This document shows positions 7,997 through 15,677 of a stretch of 64,000 bases of DNA, one piece after another. Every line of letters begins with the position of its first letter. Within the stretch, counting starts at the first letter, position 1. The stretch is from assembly GCA_002256115.1 (NCBI GenBank), contig NKIK01000001.1:238826-302825 (forward strand), in the 5' to 3' direction. Made by a program: the position numbers and the translations under genes. The DNA is from Burkholderiales bacterium PBB3 (GTDB lineage: Bacteria > Pseudomonadota > Gammaproteobacteria > Burkholderiales > Burkholderiaceae_C). The notes under the pieces were generated by a model, which saw only the letters and a program-made list of their open reading frames with translations, was not told the origin of the DNA and made no database searches.

Positions 7997-9814
7997 ATGT
8001 ACCAATACACCGAATTTGACCGCCAATTCATCCGCGCCCGCGCAGCCCAGCATCGCGACCAGCTGGAACGCAACCTGGCCGGCACGCTGAGCGATGACGA
8101 ATTCCGCCCGCTGCGCCTGCAAAACGGCTGGTACATCCAGCGCTACGCGCCCATGTTGCGCGTGGCCGTGCCCTACGGCGAGCTGTCCAGCGCCCAGTTG
8201 CGCGTGCTGGCCCGCATCGCGCGCGAGTTCGATCAGCCCAGCAAGGCCGTGTTTGACAAAGCCATTGGCACCCAAGCCACATGGGGCACCACCCACCTAC
8301 CCGTGGGCTATGGCCACTTTACGACCCGCCAAAACGTGCAGTTCAACTGGATTCCGCTGGAGAAAAGCGCCGACGTGATGGACCTGCTGGCCAGCGTGAA
8401 CATGCACGGGATTCAAACCAGCGGCAACTGCATTCGCAACATCACCAGCGACGAGCTGGCCGGTGTGGCACCGGACGAGATTGCCGACCCGCGCCCCTTT
8501 GCCGAAATCATGCGCCAGTGGACGACGCTGCATCCCGAATTCGCATTCCTGCCCCGCAAGTTCAAGATCGCCATCACCGGTGCCACGGCCGACCGCGCGG
8601 CCACCTACTGGCACGATGTGGGTCTGCACCTGAAGAAGAATGAAGCGGGAGAGCTGGGCTTCAAGGTGCTAGTGGGCGGCGGTATGGGCCGCACGCCCGT
8701 GATCGGCACCGTGATTCGCGAATTTCTGCCTGCACTGCAGATCATGAATTACCTGGAAGCCGTGGTACGCGTCTACAACCGCTGGGGCCGCCGCGACAAT
8801 ATGTACAAGGCGCGCATCAAGATTCTGGTCAAGGCCGAAGGCCAGCGCTATATCGACGAGGTGGAAGCGGAGTACCAACAGATCATCACGGTGGATGGCG
8901 CGCCGCACACCATCAGCCAAGCAGAGTTGGACCGTGTTTCAGCCTGCTTTTTGCCCGTTCAGGCCGTGGATAGTGCGGGAGCAGCTCCTAAATTAGTAGC
9001 AATTGCCCCAGAGCGTCAAGTCGACTACGCCCGCTGGCTGAAGCAAAACGTAGCCGCCCACAAAGACCCGGCGCTGCGCTGCGTAACCCTGTCGTATAAG
9101 CGCCTGGGTCAAGCGCCCGGCGATGCCGATGCCGACCAGCTCGACACGGCGGCCGACATTGCTGATCAGTTCAGTGCCGGTGAAGTGCGCGTCACGCACG
9201 ACCAAAATGTGCTGCTGCCTTGGGTGCGCGAGTCCGACTTGCCCGCGCTTTGGGTGGCCGCCAGCCACGCCGGTCTGGCGCGCAGCAATGTGCGCCTGCT
9301 GACCGACATGATTGCTTGCCCCGGTGGCGACTTCTGCGCACTGGCCAATGCCCGCTCGATCCCGATTGCCGCGCAAATCACCGAGCGCTACCAGGACATG
9401 GACGAACTGCACGACCTGGGCGAGATCGACTTGCACATCAGCGGTTGTATCAACTCCTGCGGCCACCACCACAGCGGCCACATTGGCATTTTGGGTGTGG
9501 ATAAGGACGGCAAGGAGTGGTACCAGGTGTCGCTGGGCGGCTCCGACGGCTCCACGCTCAGTGGTGATGCGGTGCCCGGCAAAGTGGTCGGCCCGTCCTT
9601 TGGCGCGCTGGAAGTACCCGGTGTGATTGAAGCCGTACTCGACACCTTCCGCAAGCAGCGCGCGGGCCGCGAAACCTTTATCGACTGCTTCAAGCGCGTG
9701 GGCATGGACGCCTTCAAGTCCGCAGCCAACAGCGCCCGCTTGGCGGACAAGCACGAAGACCTGCACACCCTGCCCAAGGCCCCTGGCTATGCCAAAGACG
9801 TGCAAGAAGCCTGA
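7997..9814 (+). CDS. cysI: Assimilatory sulfite reductase, siroheme/4Fe-4S subunit
   Basis: The 605-residue protein has two ferredoxin-like nitrite/sulfite reductase half-domains and two siroheme/Fe-S half-domains. C441 and C447 (ACPGGDFC) with C484 and C488 (SGCINSCG) supply the 4Fe-4S cluster, and the last cysteine bridges to siroheme. It reduces sulfite to sulfide with six electrons. No cysJ flavoprotein is present here; the FdxA-type ferredoxin and the ferredoxin reductase just after the operon could be the electron source (inference). Residues about 321-335, between the two halves, derive from a dispersed repeat element inserted in frame. cbiX at 1.4 kb may help supply siroheme. Confidence 0.93.
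   Translation: MYQYTEFDRQFIRARAAQHRDQLERNLAGTLSDDEFRPLRLQNGWYIQRYAPMLRVAVPYGELSSAQLRVLARIAREFDQPSKAVFDKAIGTQATWGTTHLPVGYGHFTTRQNVQFNWIPLEKSADVMDLLASVNMHGIQTSGNCIRNITSDELAGVAPDEIADPRPFAEIMRQWTTLHPEFAFLPRKFKIAITGATADRAATYWHDVGLHLKKNEAGELGFKVLVGGGMGRTPVIGTVIREFLPALQIMNYLEAVVRVYNRWGRRDNMYKARIKILVKAEGQRYIDEVEAEYQQIITVDGAPHTISQAELDRVSACFLPVQAVDSAGAAPKLVAIAPERQVDYARWLKQNVAAHKDPALRCVTLSYKRLGQAPGDADADQLDTAADIADQFSAGEVRVTHDQNVLLPWVRESDLPALWVAASHAGLARSNVRLLTDMIACPGGDFCALANARSIPIAAQITERYQDMDELHDLGEIDLHISGCINSCGHHHSGHIGILGVDKDGKEWYQVSLGGSDGSTLSGDAVPGKVVGPSFGALEVPGVIEAVLDTFRKQRAGRETFIDCFKRVGMDAFKSAANSARLADKHEDLHTLPKAPGYAKDVQEA
8955..9000 (-). repeat. Dispersed GCTA-N10-AGCTGCTCC element, 46-nt form, inside cysI
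   Basis: Read on the minus strand it has GCTA, ten AT-rich bases, then AGCTGCTCCCGCAC, TATCCACGG and CCTGAACGG. It shares 31 of 32 positions with the copy at 9855-9886, which lies in the opposite orientation, and 31 of 32 with the copy after glnD. In cysI it is read backwards as VDSAGAAPKLVA, in the linker between the two protein halves, without a stop or frameshift. Confidence 0.85.
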
Positions 9815-9840
9815 GACCTTGCGCAACAGACTGACTAATT

Positions 9841-9886
9841 ACTATGAAATTAATAGCTGCTCCCGCACTATCCACGGCCTCAACGG
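9841..9886 (+). repeat. Dispersed GCTA-N10-AGCTGCTCC element, 46-nt form, spanning the DUF934 start
   Basis: Here the opening is ACTA rather than GCTA, then ten bases (containing the start codon ATG at 9844), then AGCTGCTCCCGCAC, TATCCACGG and CCTCAACGG. The element therefore supplies both the start codon context and the first 14 codons of the DUF934 gene (IAAPALSTAS). It is a near-perfect inverted partner of the copy at 8955-9000. Confidence 0.85.
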
Positions 9887-10266
9887 ACCAAAGTGCTCCA
9901 AATCTATTGGTATTGGATAACACCCAAGACCCGCGCACCTTGGATCTGAGCGGCGTCACCCGCATCGACCTGAGCTTCCCCAAGTTCACCGATGGCCGCG
10001 CCTACAGCCAGGCTTTTTTGCTGCGCCGCCGCCTGGGCTTTACCGGTGAAATCCGCGCCACAGGCGATGTACTGATTGACCAACTGGTGCAGATGGAACG
10101 CACGGGCTTCGACGTGGCGGTGCTGCGTGAAGACCAAAACGTGGAATTCGCCCAACGCCAGTTTGACCGCTACCGCGGCTTCTACCAAGGTGATGCGGTT
10201 ACCGTGAAGCCTGTTTTCGCCCGTGAGGGCGGCTCCGCGCTGGCACAGGAAGGAGCCACCGCATGA
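9844..10266 (+). CDS. DUF934 protein linked to sulfite reduction
   Basis: This 140-residue soluble protein contains the DUF934 signature (RIDLSFPKFTDGRAYSQ, LLRRRLGFTGEIRATGDVLIDQ). Genes of this family commonly sit between cysI and cysH in beta- and alphaproteobacteria, and are thought to assist sulfite reduction, but no reaction is established to my knowledge. The start and the first 14 residues come from a dispersed repeat element, so the ancestral start may have differed. The stop overlaps the cysH ATG (ATGA), which indicates coupled translation. Confidence 0.88.
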   Translation: MKLIAAPALSTASTDQSAPNLLVLDNTQDPRTLDLSGVTRIDLSFPKFTDGRAYSQAFLLRRRLGFTGEIRATGDVLIDQLVQMERTGFDVAVLREDQNVEFAQRQFDRYRGFYQGDAVTVKPVFAREGGSALAQEGATA

Positions 10267-10886
10267 GCAACCTCGATCTCGCACAAGTCAACACCCAGTT
10301 TGGCAACGACGCCCAAGGCCTGGTCGAATGGGCCCTAGCCCTGGACCGCGCGCCCATCGTTACCACCAATTTCCGCCCCTACGAGGCAGTGATCCTGCAC
10401 ATGGTCACGCGTGTCAAACCCGACGTGCCCGTGGTCTGGATGGACAACGGCTACAACACCGAAGCCACTTACCGCTACGCCGACGAAGTCACCAAACAAC
10501 TCGGCCTGAATCTACGGATCTACCTGCCGCTGCGCACGCGAGCGCACCGCGAAGCGGTGGAAGGCCCCTTGCCCGGCCTTGATGACCCGCGCCATGCCGC
10601 ATTCACCGAAGAGGTGAAGCTGGAGCCCTTCGCCCGCGCGCTGCGCGAGACGGCCCCCAAGGTCTGGTTCACTGCACTGCGTGCCACCGACAGCGCCGTG
10701 CGCGCCCAGATGGACCCGGTGAGCATCAACCCCGATGGCCTGATCAAGGTCGCCCCGCTGCTGCACTGGTCGTCCAAAGACCTGTACCAGTATTGCGAGG
10801 CCCACGGTCTGCCCAACAATTTCGACTACGTGGACCCGACCAAGGGCGAAGACCAGCGCGAGTGCGGCTTGCACATTGCCCACTGA
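10263..10886 (+). CDS. cysH: CysH, phosphoadenylyl-sulfate (PAPS) reductase type
   Basis: The 207-residue protein belongs to the PAPS reductase/FAD synthetase-like fold: P-loop-like region around TTNFRPYEAVILHM, the middle motif WFTALRATDSAVRAQM, and the C-terminal ECGLH with catalytic C201. Only two cysteines exist (one in ECGLH). The paired CC and CxxC that carry the 4Fe-4S cluster of APS reductases are absent, so by sequence it should use PAPS and thioredoxin, like the E. coli enzyme. No APS kinase (cysC) is in the window and CysN here lacks a fused kinase domain, so PAPS must be made by an enzyme encoded elsewhere. It is shorter than E. coli CysH (244). Confidence 0.88.
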   Translation: MSNLDLAQVNTQFGNDAQGLVEWALALDRAPIVTTNFRPYEAVILHMVTRVKPDVPVVWMDNGYNTEATYRYADEVTKQLGLNLRIYLPLRTRAHREAVEGPLPGLDDPRHAAFTEEVKLEPFARALRETAPKVWFTALRATDSAVRAQMDPVSINPDGLIKVAPLLHWSSKDLYQYCEAHGLPNNFDYVDPTKGEDQRECGLHIAH

Positions 10887-10914
10887 ACCTGGTCCACAAG
10901 AAAACGACAACGCC

Positions 10915-11847
10915 ATGAATGCCATGACTGAACCCACCCATTTCGACCGACTGTCCAACCAGCATCTGGACGCGCTGGAAGAAGAAACCATCTTCATCCT
11001 GCGCGAAGTCGCCGCCGCCTTTGAGCGCCCCACCCTGCTGTTCTCCGGCGGCAAGGATTCCCTGGTCATGCTCAAGTGCGCCGAAAAAGCCTTTGGCGTA
11101 GGGCGCATTCCCTACCCGCTGCTGATGATCGACACCGGCCACAACTTCCACGAAGTGACCGACTTCCGCGACTTCCGCGCCAAGGAACTGGGCGCCGAAC
11201 TCATCGTGCGCAGCGTCGAAGACTCCATGGCCCGCGGCACCGTGCGCTTGGCGCACCCGGGCGAGAGCCGCAATGTGCACCAGTCGGTCACGCTGCTCGA
11301 AGCCATTGACGAGTTCCGCTTTGATGCGCTCATCGGCGGCGCCCGCCGTGACGAAGAAAAGGCCCGCGCCAAGGAACGCATCTTTTCCCACCGCGACAGC
11401 TTCGGCCAATGGCAGCCCAAGGCCCAGCGCCCCGAGCTGTGGACGCTGTTCAACACCCGCTTGCAACCCGGCGAGCACTTCCGCGTGTTCCCCATCAGCA
11501 ACTGGACCGAACTGGATGTGTGGCAGTACATCGAGCGCGAAAAAATCGCGCTGCCAAGCCTCTACTACACGCACAAGCGCGATGTGGTCGAACGCAAGGG
11601 CCTGCTGGTGCCGGTGACCGACCTGACCCCTGCGAAGGACGGCGAAACAGTGGAGAGCCGCGACGTTCGCTTCCGCACCGTAGGCGACATCACCTGCACC
11701 TGCCCCGTGGAAAGCACGGCCGCCACCGCCGCTGACATCGTGATCGAAACCCTGGCCGCCGACGTGAGCGAACGTGGCGCTACTCGGATGGACGACAAGA
11801 CCTCTGAAGCTTCGATGGAGAAGCGTAAAAAGGACGGGTACTTTTGA
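10915..11847 (+). CDS. cysD: Sulfate adenylyltransferase small subunit
   Basis: The 310-residue protein has the N-type ATP pyrophosphatase P-loop LLFSGGKDSLVML (SGGKDS at 44-49), then IGGARRDEEKARAKER and the RVFPISNWTELDVWQYI region typical of CysD. With CysN it activates sulfate to adenylyl sulfate in a GTP-driven reaction. I start at the ATG at 10915 (MNAMTEPTHFDRL); an upstream TTG in frame overlaps cysH and adds non-conserved residues. In most genomes cysN follows within a few bases, but here 304 bp with two hairpin elements intervene. Confidence 0.93.
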   Translation: MNAMTEPTHFDRLSNQHLDALEEETIFILREVAAAFERPTLLFSGGKDSLVMLKCAEKAFGVGRIPYPLLMIDTGHNFHEVTDFRDFRAKELGAELIVRSVEDSMARGTVRLAHPGESRNVHQSVTLLEAIDEFRFDALIGGARRDEEKARAKERIFSHRDSFGQWQPKAQRPELWTLFNTRLQPGEHFRVFPISNWTELDVWQYIEREKIALPSLYYTHKRDVVERKGLLVPVTDLTPAKDGETVESRDVRFRTVGDITCTCPVESTAATAADIVIETLAADVSERGATRMDDKTSEASMEKRKKDGYF

Positions 11848-11880
11848 AAGCCCTCCATGGCCTTGACTTTCTCATGACCC

Positions 11881-11956
11881 GCCAGGCAAACCCTGGAGGC
11901 GGACGCCTCATGCTGGAGTACCAGAAATCGGCGACCGCCCCCAGGATTCGCCTGGC
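11881..11956 (-). repeat. Hairpin unit 1 of a conserved-loop, variable-stem repeat (cysD-cysN spacer)
   Basis: Positions 11881-11902 and 11935-11956 form a 22-bp stem. On the plus strand three positions are A·C or C·A mismatches; on the minus strand these become G·U pairs, so a minus-strand RNA would pair along all 22. The loop holds a 28-nt core (11906-11933) that recurs in inverse orientation in unit 2 with a single difference, and has an inner mini-hairpin CTGG/CCAG. I do not recognise the family. The cysD-cysN spacer holds nothing else that I can identify. Confidence 0.7.
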
Positions 11957-12047
11957 TGGCGACCCTAGCCCCTTCGACACGCTTTGCATGGTGGTGAGCC
12001 GGCTGTTTTTCTTTCAAAAACCTTGGCGCGCCATTGACCGTTCCAGC

Positions 12048-12119
12048 GCAGAGGGCGGTTGGGCTGCCCGCCGATTTCTGGTACCCCAGCATGAGGCGGG
12101 AAGTCCAACCGTCCTCTGC
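12048..12119 (+). repeat. Hairpin unit 2 of the conserved-loop, variable-stem repeat (cysD-cysN spacer)
   Basis: Positions 12048-12069 and 12098-12119 form a 22-bp stem with two G·U pairs and one G·A mismatch on the plus strand. The loop core (12069-12096) is the reverse complement of the unit 1 core with 27 of 28 matches. The stem sequences of units 1 and 2 are unrelated. In the shared orientation both units tolerate G·U but not A·C, as expected if the RNA rather than the DNA is under selection. It ends 32 bp before cysN. Confidence 0.7.
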
Positions 12120-12151
12120 GCCACCCACACTTTTGCAAAATTGAGTATTCC

Positions 12152-13534
12152 ATGAACGCTACAAATACGATAGCTACTCCCGCACATTCCACGGGCACTA
12201 CAGGCCTAAATGGCACTGAAAATGACACTTCATCCGCGCTGCGCTTCATCACCTGCGGCAGTGTGGACGACGGCAAGAGCACACTGATCGGTCGCCTGCT
12301 GGTGGACAGCCGCTCGGTGCTGCAAGACCAGTTGGCCAATGTCTCCAAGAGTGGTGAAGCTGACTTGGCGCTGTTCACGGATGGCCTGTCTGCCGAGCGC
12401 GAGCAAGGCATCACCATCGACGTGGCCTACCGCTACTTCGCCACGCCTGCACGCAAGTTCATCATTGGCGACGCACCTGGCCACGAGCAGTACACCCGCA
12501 ATATGGTGACCGCCGCCAGCAGCGCGCACGCCGCCGTGGTGCTGGTGGACGCGACCAAGCTGAAGTGGAATGTGGACGGCCTGGTGGAATTGCTGCCCCA
12601 GACCCGTCGCCATTCGCTGTTGGTCAATCTGCTGCGCGTGCCCAGCATCATTTTTGCGGTGAACAAGCTGGATGCCTTAGGCGACGACGCAGCCAAGGCC
12701 TTCGCCAAGATCACCGAAGCGCTGCAAGCCTTCGCCAAGCAGGCCGGCATCACAGTTACAGCCACTATTCCCATGTCTGCCCTCAAAGGCCACAACGTGG
12801 TCACCGCTAACCCCGGCTGGTGCGGTTACGACGGCCCCAGCCTGCTCACCTTGCTGGAAACCCTGCCAGTGACGGCTGCCGAGACCAATGTGCCCTTTGC
12901 CTTCCCGGTGCAGTGGGTCGAGAAGTTCCACGACTCTGCCGACACCACCCAGGGCCGCCGCGTGTTCTGGGGCCGTGTAGCCACCGGAAGCGTCAAGCCC
13001 GGCGACACCATCAGCATCCTGCCCAGCGGCCAGACCGCCGTGGTGGCCCAGGTACTGAACCACGCCCGCGCGCCCAAAAACGTGGCCGCAGGCCATGGTG
13101 CCGGCATCACGCTGGACCGTGAAGTGGACGTATCGCGCGGCGACTGGTTGCTGTCCACGGCCACAACCACCGCGCCTACTGACGATGAGTTCGGTGACAA
13201 CACGCCGGTTAAGTTCTTCCAGCCAACACGCGAAATCAAGGCCACCGTGGCCTGGATGGACGACGAACCCCTGGTCGCAGGCCGCGTGTACCTCGCGCTG
13301 CACGGCCACCGCTGGATCAAGGCCAAGGTCAAACGCATCGTGCACAGCCTGGACATCAACACCCTGCAAGAGCATGACGCAACCCAGATCCTGCCCAATG
13401 CGATTGGCCATATTGAGCTGGCCTTGCAGGAGCCAATTGCGGCCCTGCCCTACCTGCAAAGCCGGGTGCTGGGCTCGCTGATTCTGGTCGATACCGCCAG
13501 CCACAAAACCTCAGGGGCGCTGCTCCTGAGTTGA
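12152..13534 (+). CDS. cysN: Sulfate adenylyltransferase large subunit (GTPase)
   Basis: The 460-residue protein is an EF-Tu-like GTPase: G1 GSVDDGKST (36-44), switch region GITIDVAYRYF, G3 DAPGHEQY, G4 NKLD, then two beta-barrel domains. It drives sulfate adenylylation with CysD. The length is that of CysN alone; the C-terminal APS kinase domain of CysNC is missing. Residues 3-21 (around IATPAHSTGTTGL) come from a dispersed repeat element, giving an N-terminus about 20 residues longer than needed. A GC-rich inverted repeat without a U-tract (near 13550) follows the stop. Confidence 0.93.
   Translation: MNATNTIATPAHSTGTTGLNGTENDTSSALRFITCGSVDDGKSTLIGRLLVDSRSVLQDQLANVSKSGEADLALFTDGLSAEREQGITIDVAYRYFATPARKFIIGDAPGHEQYTRNMVTAASSAHAAVVLVDATKLKWNVDGLVELLPQTRRHSLLVNLLRVPSIIFAVNKLDALGDDAAKAFAKITEALQAFAKQAGITVTATIPMSALKGHNVVTANPGWCGYDGPSLLTLLETLPVTAAETNVPFAFPVQWVEKFHDSADTTQGRRVFWGRVATGSVKPGDTISILPSGQTAVVAQVLNHARAPKNVAAGHGAGITLDREVDVSRGDWLLSTATTTAPTDDEFGDNTPVKFFQPTREIKATVAWMDDEPLVAGRVYLALHGHRWIKAKVKRIVHSLDINTLQEHDATQILPNAIGHIELALQEPIAALPYLQSRVLGSLILVDTASHKTSGALLLS
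12158..12214 (+). repeat. Dispersed element, 57-nt form, in the 5' end of cysN
   Basis: GCTA, ten bases, AGCTACTCCCGCAC, ATTCCACGGGC, ACTACAGGCC and TAAATGGC. It begins six bases after the cysN start codon and is read in frame as codons 3-21. At 57 nt (19 codons) the unit is an exact multiple of three. It aligns base for base with the 57-nt copies in purL (26558-26614) and prmB (51223-51279). Confidence 0.85.
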
Positions 13535-13641
13535 TGCAACGCAAACTAGAGGCCCCTGTCTGTGGGGGCGTCTCCAAAACCCAATAAAATCAAAGGCTTG
13601 GCATTTTGGTGCCACATTCCTAATTACTAGCCGCCAACATC

Positions 13642-13971
13642 ATGACCCACATCGTCACCGAAGCCTGTATCAAGTGCAAATACACCGACTGCGTGGACGT
13701 ATGCCCCGTGGACTGCTTCCGCGAAGGCCCCAATTTTTTGACCATCGACCCCGATGAATGCATCGACTGTGCCGTGTGCATCCCAGAGTGCCCGGTCAAC
13801 GCCATTTACGCCGAAGAAGACGCGCCCAAAGACCAACAGCACATGATCAAGCTGAACGCCGAGCTGGCCCTGCTGCCGGGCTGGAAGAGCATTACCAAGC
13901 GCAAGGCGCCTCTGCCTGATGCTGATGACTGGAAAGACAAGACTGGCAAGCTGGCTGAGTTGATTCGCTAA
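13642..13971 (+). CDS. fdxA: FdxA-type 7Fe ferredoxin
   Basis: This 109-residue protein starts [17 protein letters not shown], the mark of the Azotobacter FdI/FdxA family. C9, C17, C21 (with C12) and C50 arrange the 3Fe-4S site, and C40, C43, C46 with C21/C25 the 4Fe-4S site. Length and C-terminal extension ([17 protein letters not shown]) are usual. It is a low-potential electron carrier in the cytosol. The ferredoxin-NADP reductase gene begins 32 bp downstream and is the likely partner; the pair may feed electrons to sulfite reductase, whose flavoprotein subunit is not present here (inference). Confidence 0.93.
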   Translation: MTHIVTEACIKCKYTDCVDVCPVDCFREGPNFLTIDPDECIDCAVCIPECPVNAIYAEEDAPKDQQHMIKLNAELALLPGWKSITKRKAPLPDADDWKDKTGKLAELIR

Positions 13972-14003
13972 AAGTCGCACGACCTGGGTTCACACTGCGC
14001 GGC

Positions 14004-15092
14004 ATGACAGCTCCCACCATAGAAGCGGATGCCGTTGTCATAGGCGCAGGCCCGGTGGGCCTGTTCCAGGTTTTCCAGCTCGGCCTGCTAGAGGTCAAAG
14101 CCCATGTGATCGACGCCCTGCCCTACGCAGGCGGCCAGTGCATCGAGCTGTACCCCGACAAACCCATTTACGACATTCCCGCGGTACCCGCCACCACAGG
14201 CCGCGCGCTGACGCAAAGCCTGCTGCAGCAAATTGCGCCCTTTGGGGCACAGATGCACTTCGGGCAACAAGTCCAAGCGATGGCGCGCCAAGAGGACGGG
14301 CGCTGGCTGCTCACCAGCACCGCAGGCAGCCATTTTTTGACCCGCGCCGTATTTATTGCCGCGGGTGTCGGTGCTTTTGTGCCGCGCACGCTGCAGGTTC
14401 CCGGCATCGGCCTGTTCCACGGCACCCAGTTGCACTACCACCCCCAGGACTTTGCGCGCTACGCGGGCAAGGATGTCGTCATCCTGGGCGACAACGATGC
14501 CGCATTGGAAATGGCGCTAGCACTGCGCCCAGACCAGCCCAAAGCGCAAGCGTACCAGGCCCTATCCGTCACCGTGTTGCACCGGCGCGATGTGTTCAAC
14601 GCCGAGCCCGCCACATTGCAGGCGTTTCGCGCATGCGTTGCATCGGGACAAATAGCGTTGAACATCGGCCAAATCACCGGCTTCGACACCGGTGCGGGCA
14701 ATCTCCTGACCGCGCTGCTCATCAGCAATGCCGAAGGCCACACGGCCGCGCAGCCGCTGGATTACTTGGCCGCCTTCTCGGGCCTGTCACCCAAGCTCGG
14801 GCCCGTGGCTGATTGGGGACTGGTGCTGGAGCGCAAGCAGATCACGGTAAACACCGAAGACTTTGGTACCGAACTACCAGGTGTATTTGCCGTGGGCGAC
14901 ATCAATACCTATCCCGGCAAAAAGAAACTCATCGTGTGTGGCTTTCATGAGGCTACGCTGGCGGCCTACGGCGCGATGCGATTCATTGCGCCTGAGAAGA
15001 AGGTGATGCTGCAATACACCACCACCAGCCCGCGTCTGCATGCGCTTCTGGGCGTTCACACGCCAACGCACACCGAAAAAAATGCGGGCTAA
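14004..15092 (+). CDS. Ferredoxin-NADP reductase, thioredoxin-reductase-like type
   Basis: The 362-residue flavoprotein has an N-terminal FAD motif VVIGAGPVGLF, the family signature GGQCIELYPDKPIYDIP, a central NAD(P) domain with a modified GDNDAA motif (VVILGDNDAALEMAL), and a C-terminal FAD contact GVFAVGDINTYPGKKKLIVCGFHEA. The CxxC redox pair of true thioredoxin reductase is absent, which is how this FNR class is recognised. It moves electrons between NADPH and ferredoxin; the adjacent fdxA is the natural partner. Confidence 0.9.
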   Translation: MTAPTIEADAVVIGAGPVGLFQVFQLGLLEVKAHVIDALPYAGGQCIELYPDKPIYDIPAVPATTGRALTQSLLQQIAPFGAQMHFGQQVQAMARQEDGRWLLTSTAGSHFLTRAVFIAAGVGAFVPRTLQVPGIGLFHGTQLHYHPQDFARYAGKDVVILGDNDAALEMALALRPDQPKAQAYQALSVTVLHRRDVFNAEPATLQAFRACVASGQIALNIGQITGFDTGAGNLLTALLISNAEGHTAAQPLDYLAAFSGLSPKLGPVADWGLVLERKQITVNTEDFGTELPGVFAVGDINTYPGKKKLIVCGFHEATLAAYGAMRFIAPEKKVMLQYTTTSPRLHALLGVHTPTHTEKNAG

Positions 15093-15137
15093 TTTCAAAA
15101 AAGTGAAGTCACTTCCAAAAAGCCCAAAAAACCACGC

Positions 15138-15143
15138 TATAAT
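15138..15143 (+). promoter_or_regulatory. -10 box of the tRNA-Asn promoter
   Basis: A consensus TATAAT lies 13 bp before the mature 5' end of tRNA-Asn. A clear -35 hexamer is not seen. A 6-2-6 palindrome (AAGTGA/TCACTT, 15101-15114) lies just upstream; its role is unknown. Confidence 0.6.
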
Positions 15144-15155
15144 TTGAGGCTTCAT

Positions 15156-15231
15156 TCCTCGATAGCTCAGTTGGTAGAGCGCCGGACTGTTAATCCGTAG
15201 GTCCCTGGTTCGAGCCCAGGTCGAGGAGCCA
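15156..15231 (+). tRNA. tRNA-Asn (GTT)
   Basis: A 76-nt cloverleaf with acceptor strands TCCTCGA/TCGAGGA, D-arm AGCTCAGTTGGTAGAGC, anticodon loop CTGTTAA with GTT at 15189-15191, T-loop GGTTCGAGCC, discriminator G and an encoded CCA. It reads AAC and AAU. Confidence 0.97.
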
Positions 15232-15248
15232 AAATAAGAAACGAATCA

Positions 15249-15279
15249 AGCCCTAGTGAGAAATCGCTGGGGCTTTTTT
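15249..15279 (+). terminator. Rho-independent terminator after tRNA-Asn
   Basis: AGCCCTAG and CTGGGGCT form an 8-bp stem (one G·U) around a 10-nt loop and run into six Ts. It ends the tRNA transcript. Confidence 0.8.
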
Positions 15280-15358
15280 CATGCTCTAACGCAACGGTGG
15301 AAAACCTGTGTGGCGAAAGCGAATGGTCTAAATTCGCATCAATTACTGAAAGAAAAAG

Positions 15359-15637
15359 ATGTTTGATAAAAGTGGTCAGTGGATACCCCTTGAAACCTTC
15401 GATGACTTTGACAACGCGCTGTCAGATCTCATCGAACTCTGGTCCAGCACCGACAAGACGGCAACCCAAGCTGTCAAAGACGCAGCACTCGCGCATTTCA
15501 AGGCAGATCTGGAAGCCGCGGCGCTCACCTGGATCGATAACCGGGCCAAGTCCAAAAAATACGCCGCGATTGCGATTGAGCTAGAAGAATTTGAAACCGC
15601 TCTGAAAGACGGCTCCGGCCCATCGCCCACGCCATAA
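15359..15637 (+). CDS. Small acidic protein of unknown function
   Basis: A 92-residue soluble protein with no signal peptide or membrane segment. It is rich in Ala, Asp, Glu and Lys and looks largely helical (about residues 15-85), with a disordered SGPSPTP tail. I do not recognise the family. Codon use and base composition look like those of the neighbours, and the gap to the HPP gene is 40 bp, so it may be real and co-transcribed. The ribosome site (AAAGAAAAAG) is weak. Confidence 0.55.
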   Translation: MFDKSGQWIPLETFDDFDNALSDLIELWSSTDKTATQAVKDAALAHFKADLEAAALTWIDNRAKSKKYAAIAIELEEFETALKDGSGPSPTP

Positions 15638-15677
15638 GACGGCTCGCTCACTTGCATCGCTGTGCATAGGTGATTCT

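Noticed and set aside
11844..12155. 103-codon ORF in the cysD-cysN gap
   Set aside because: It runs through both hairpin units, has no conserved domain or good ribosome site, and overlaps both neighbours. The inverted repeats explain the sequence better.
13599..13614. TGGCA/TGCCA inverted repeat before fdxA
   Set aside because: Five-base arms with a six-base spacer are expected by chance in this much sequence, and no regulator is implied.
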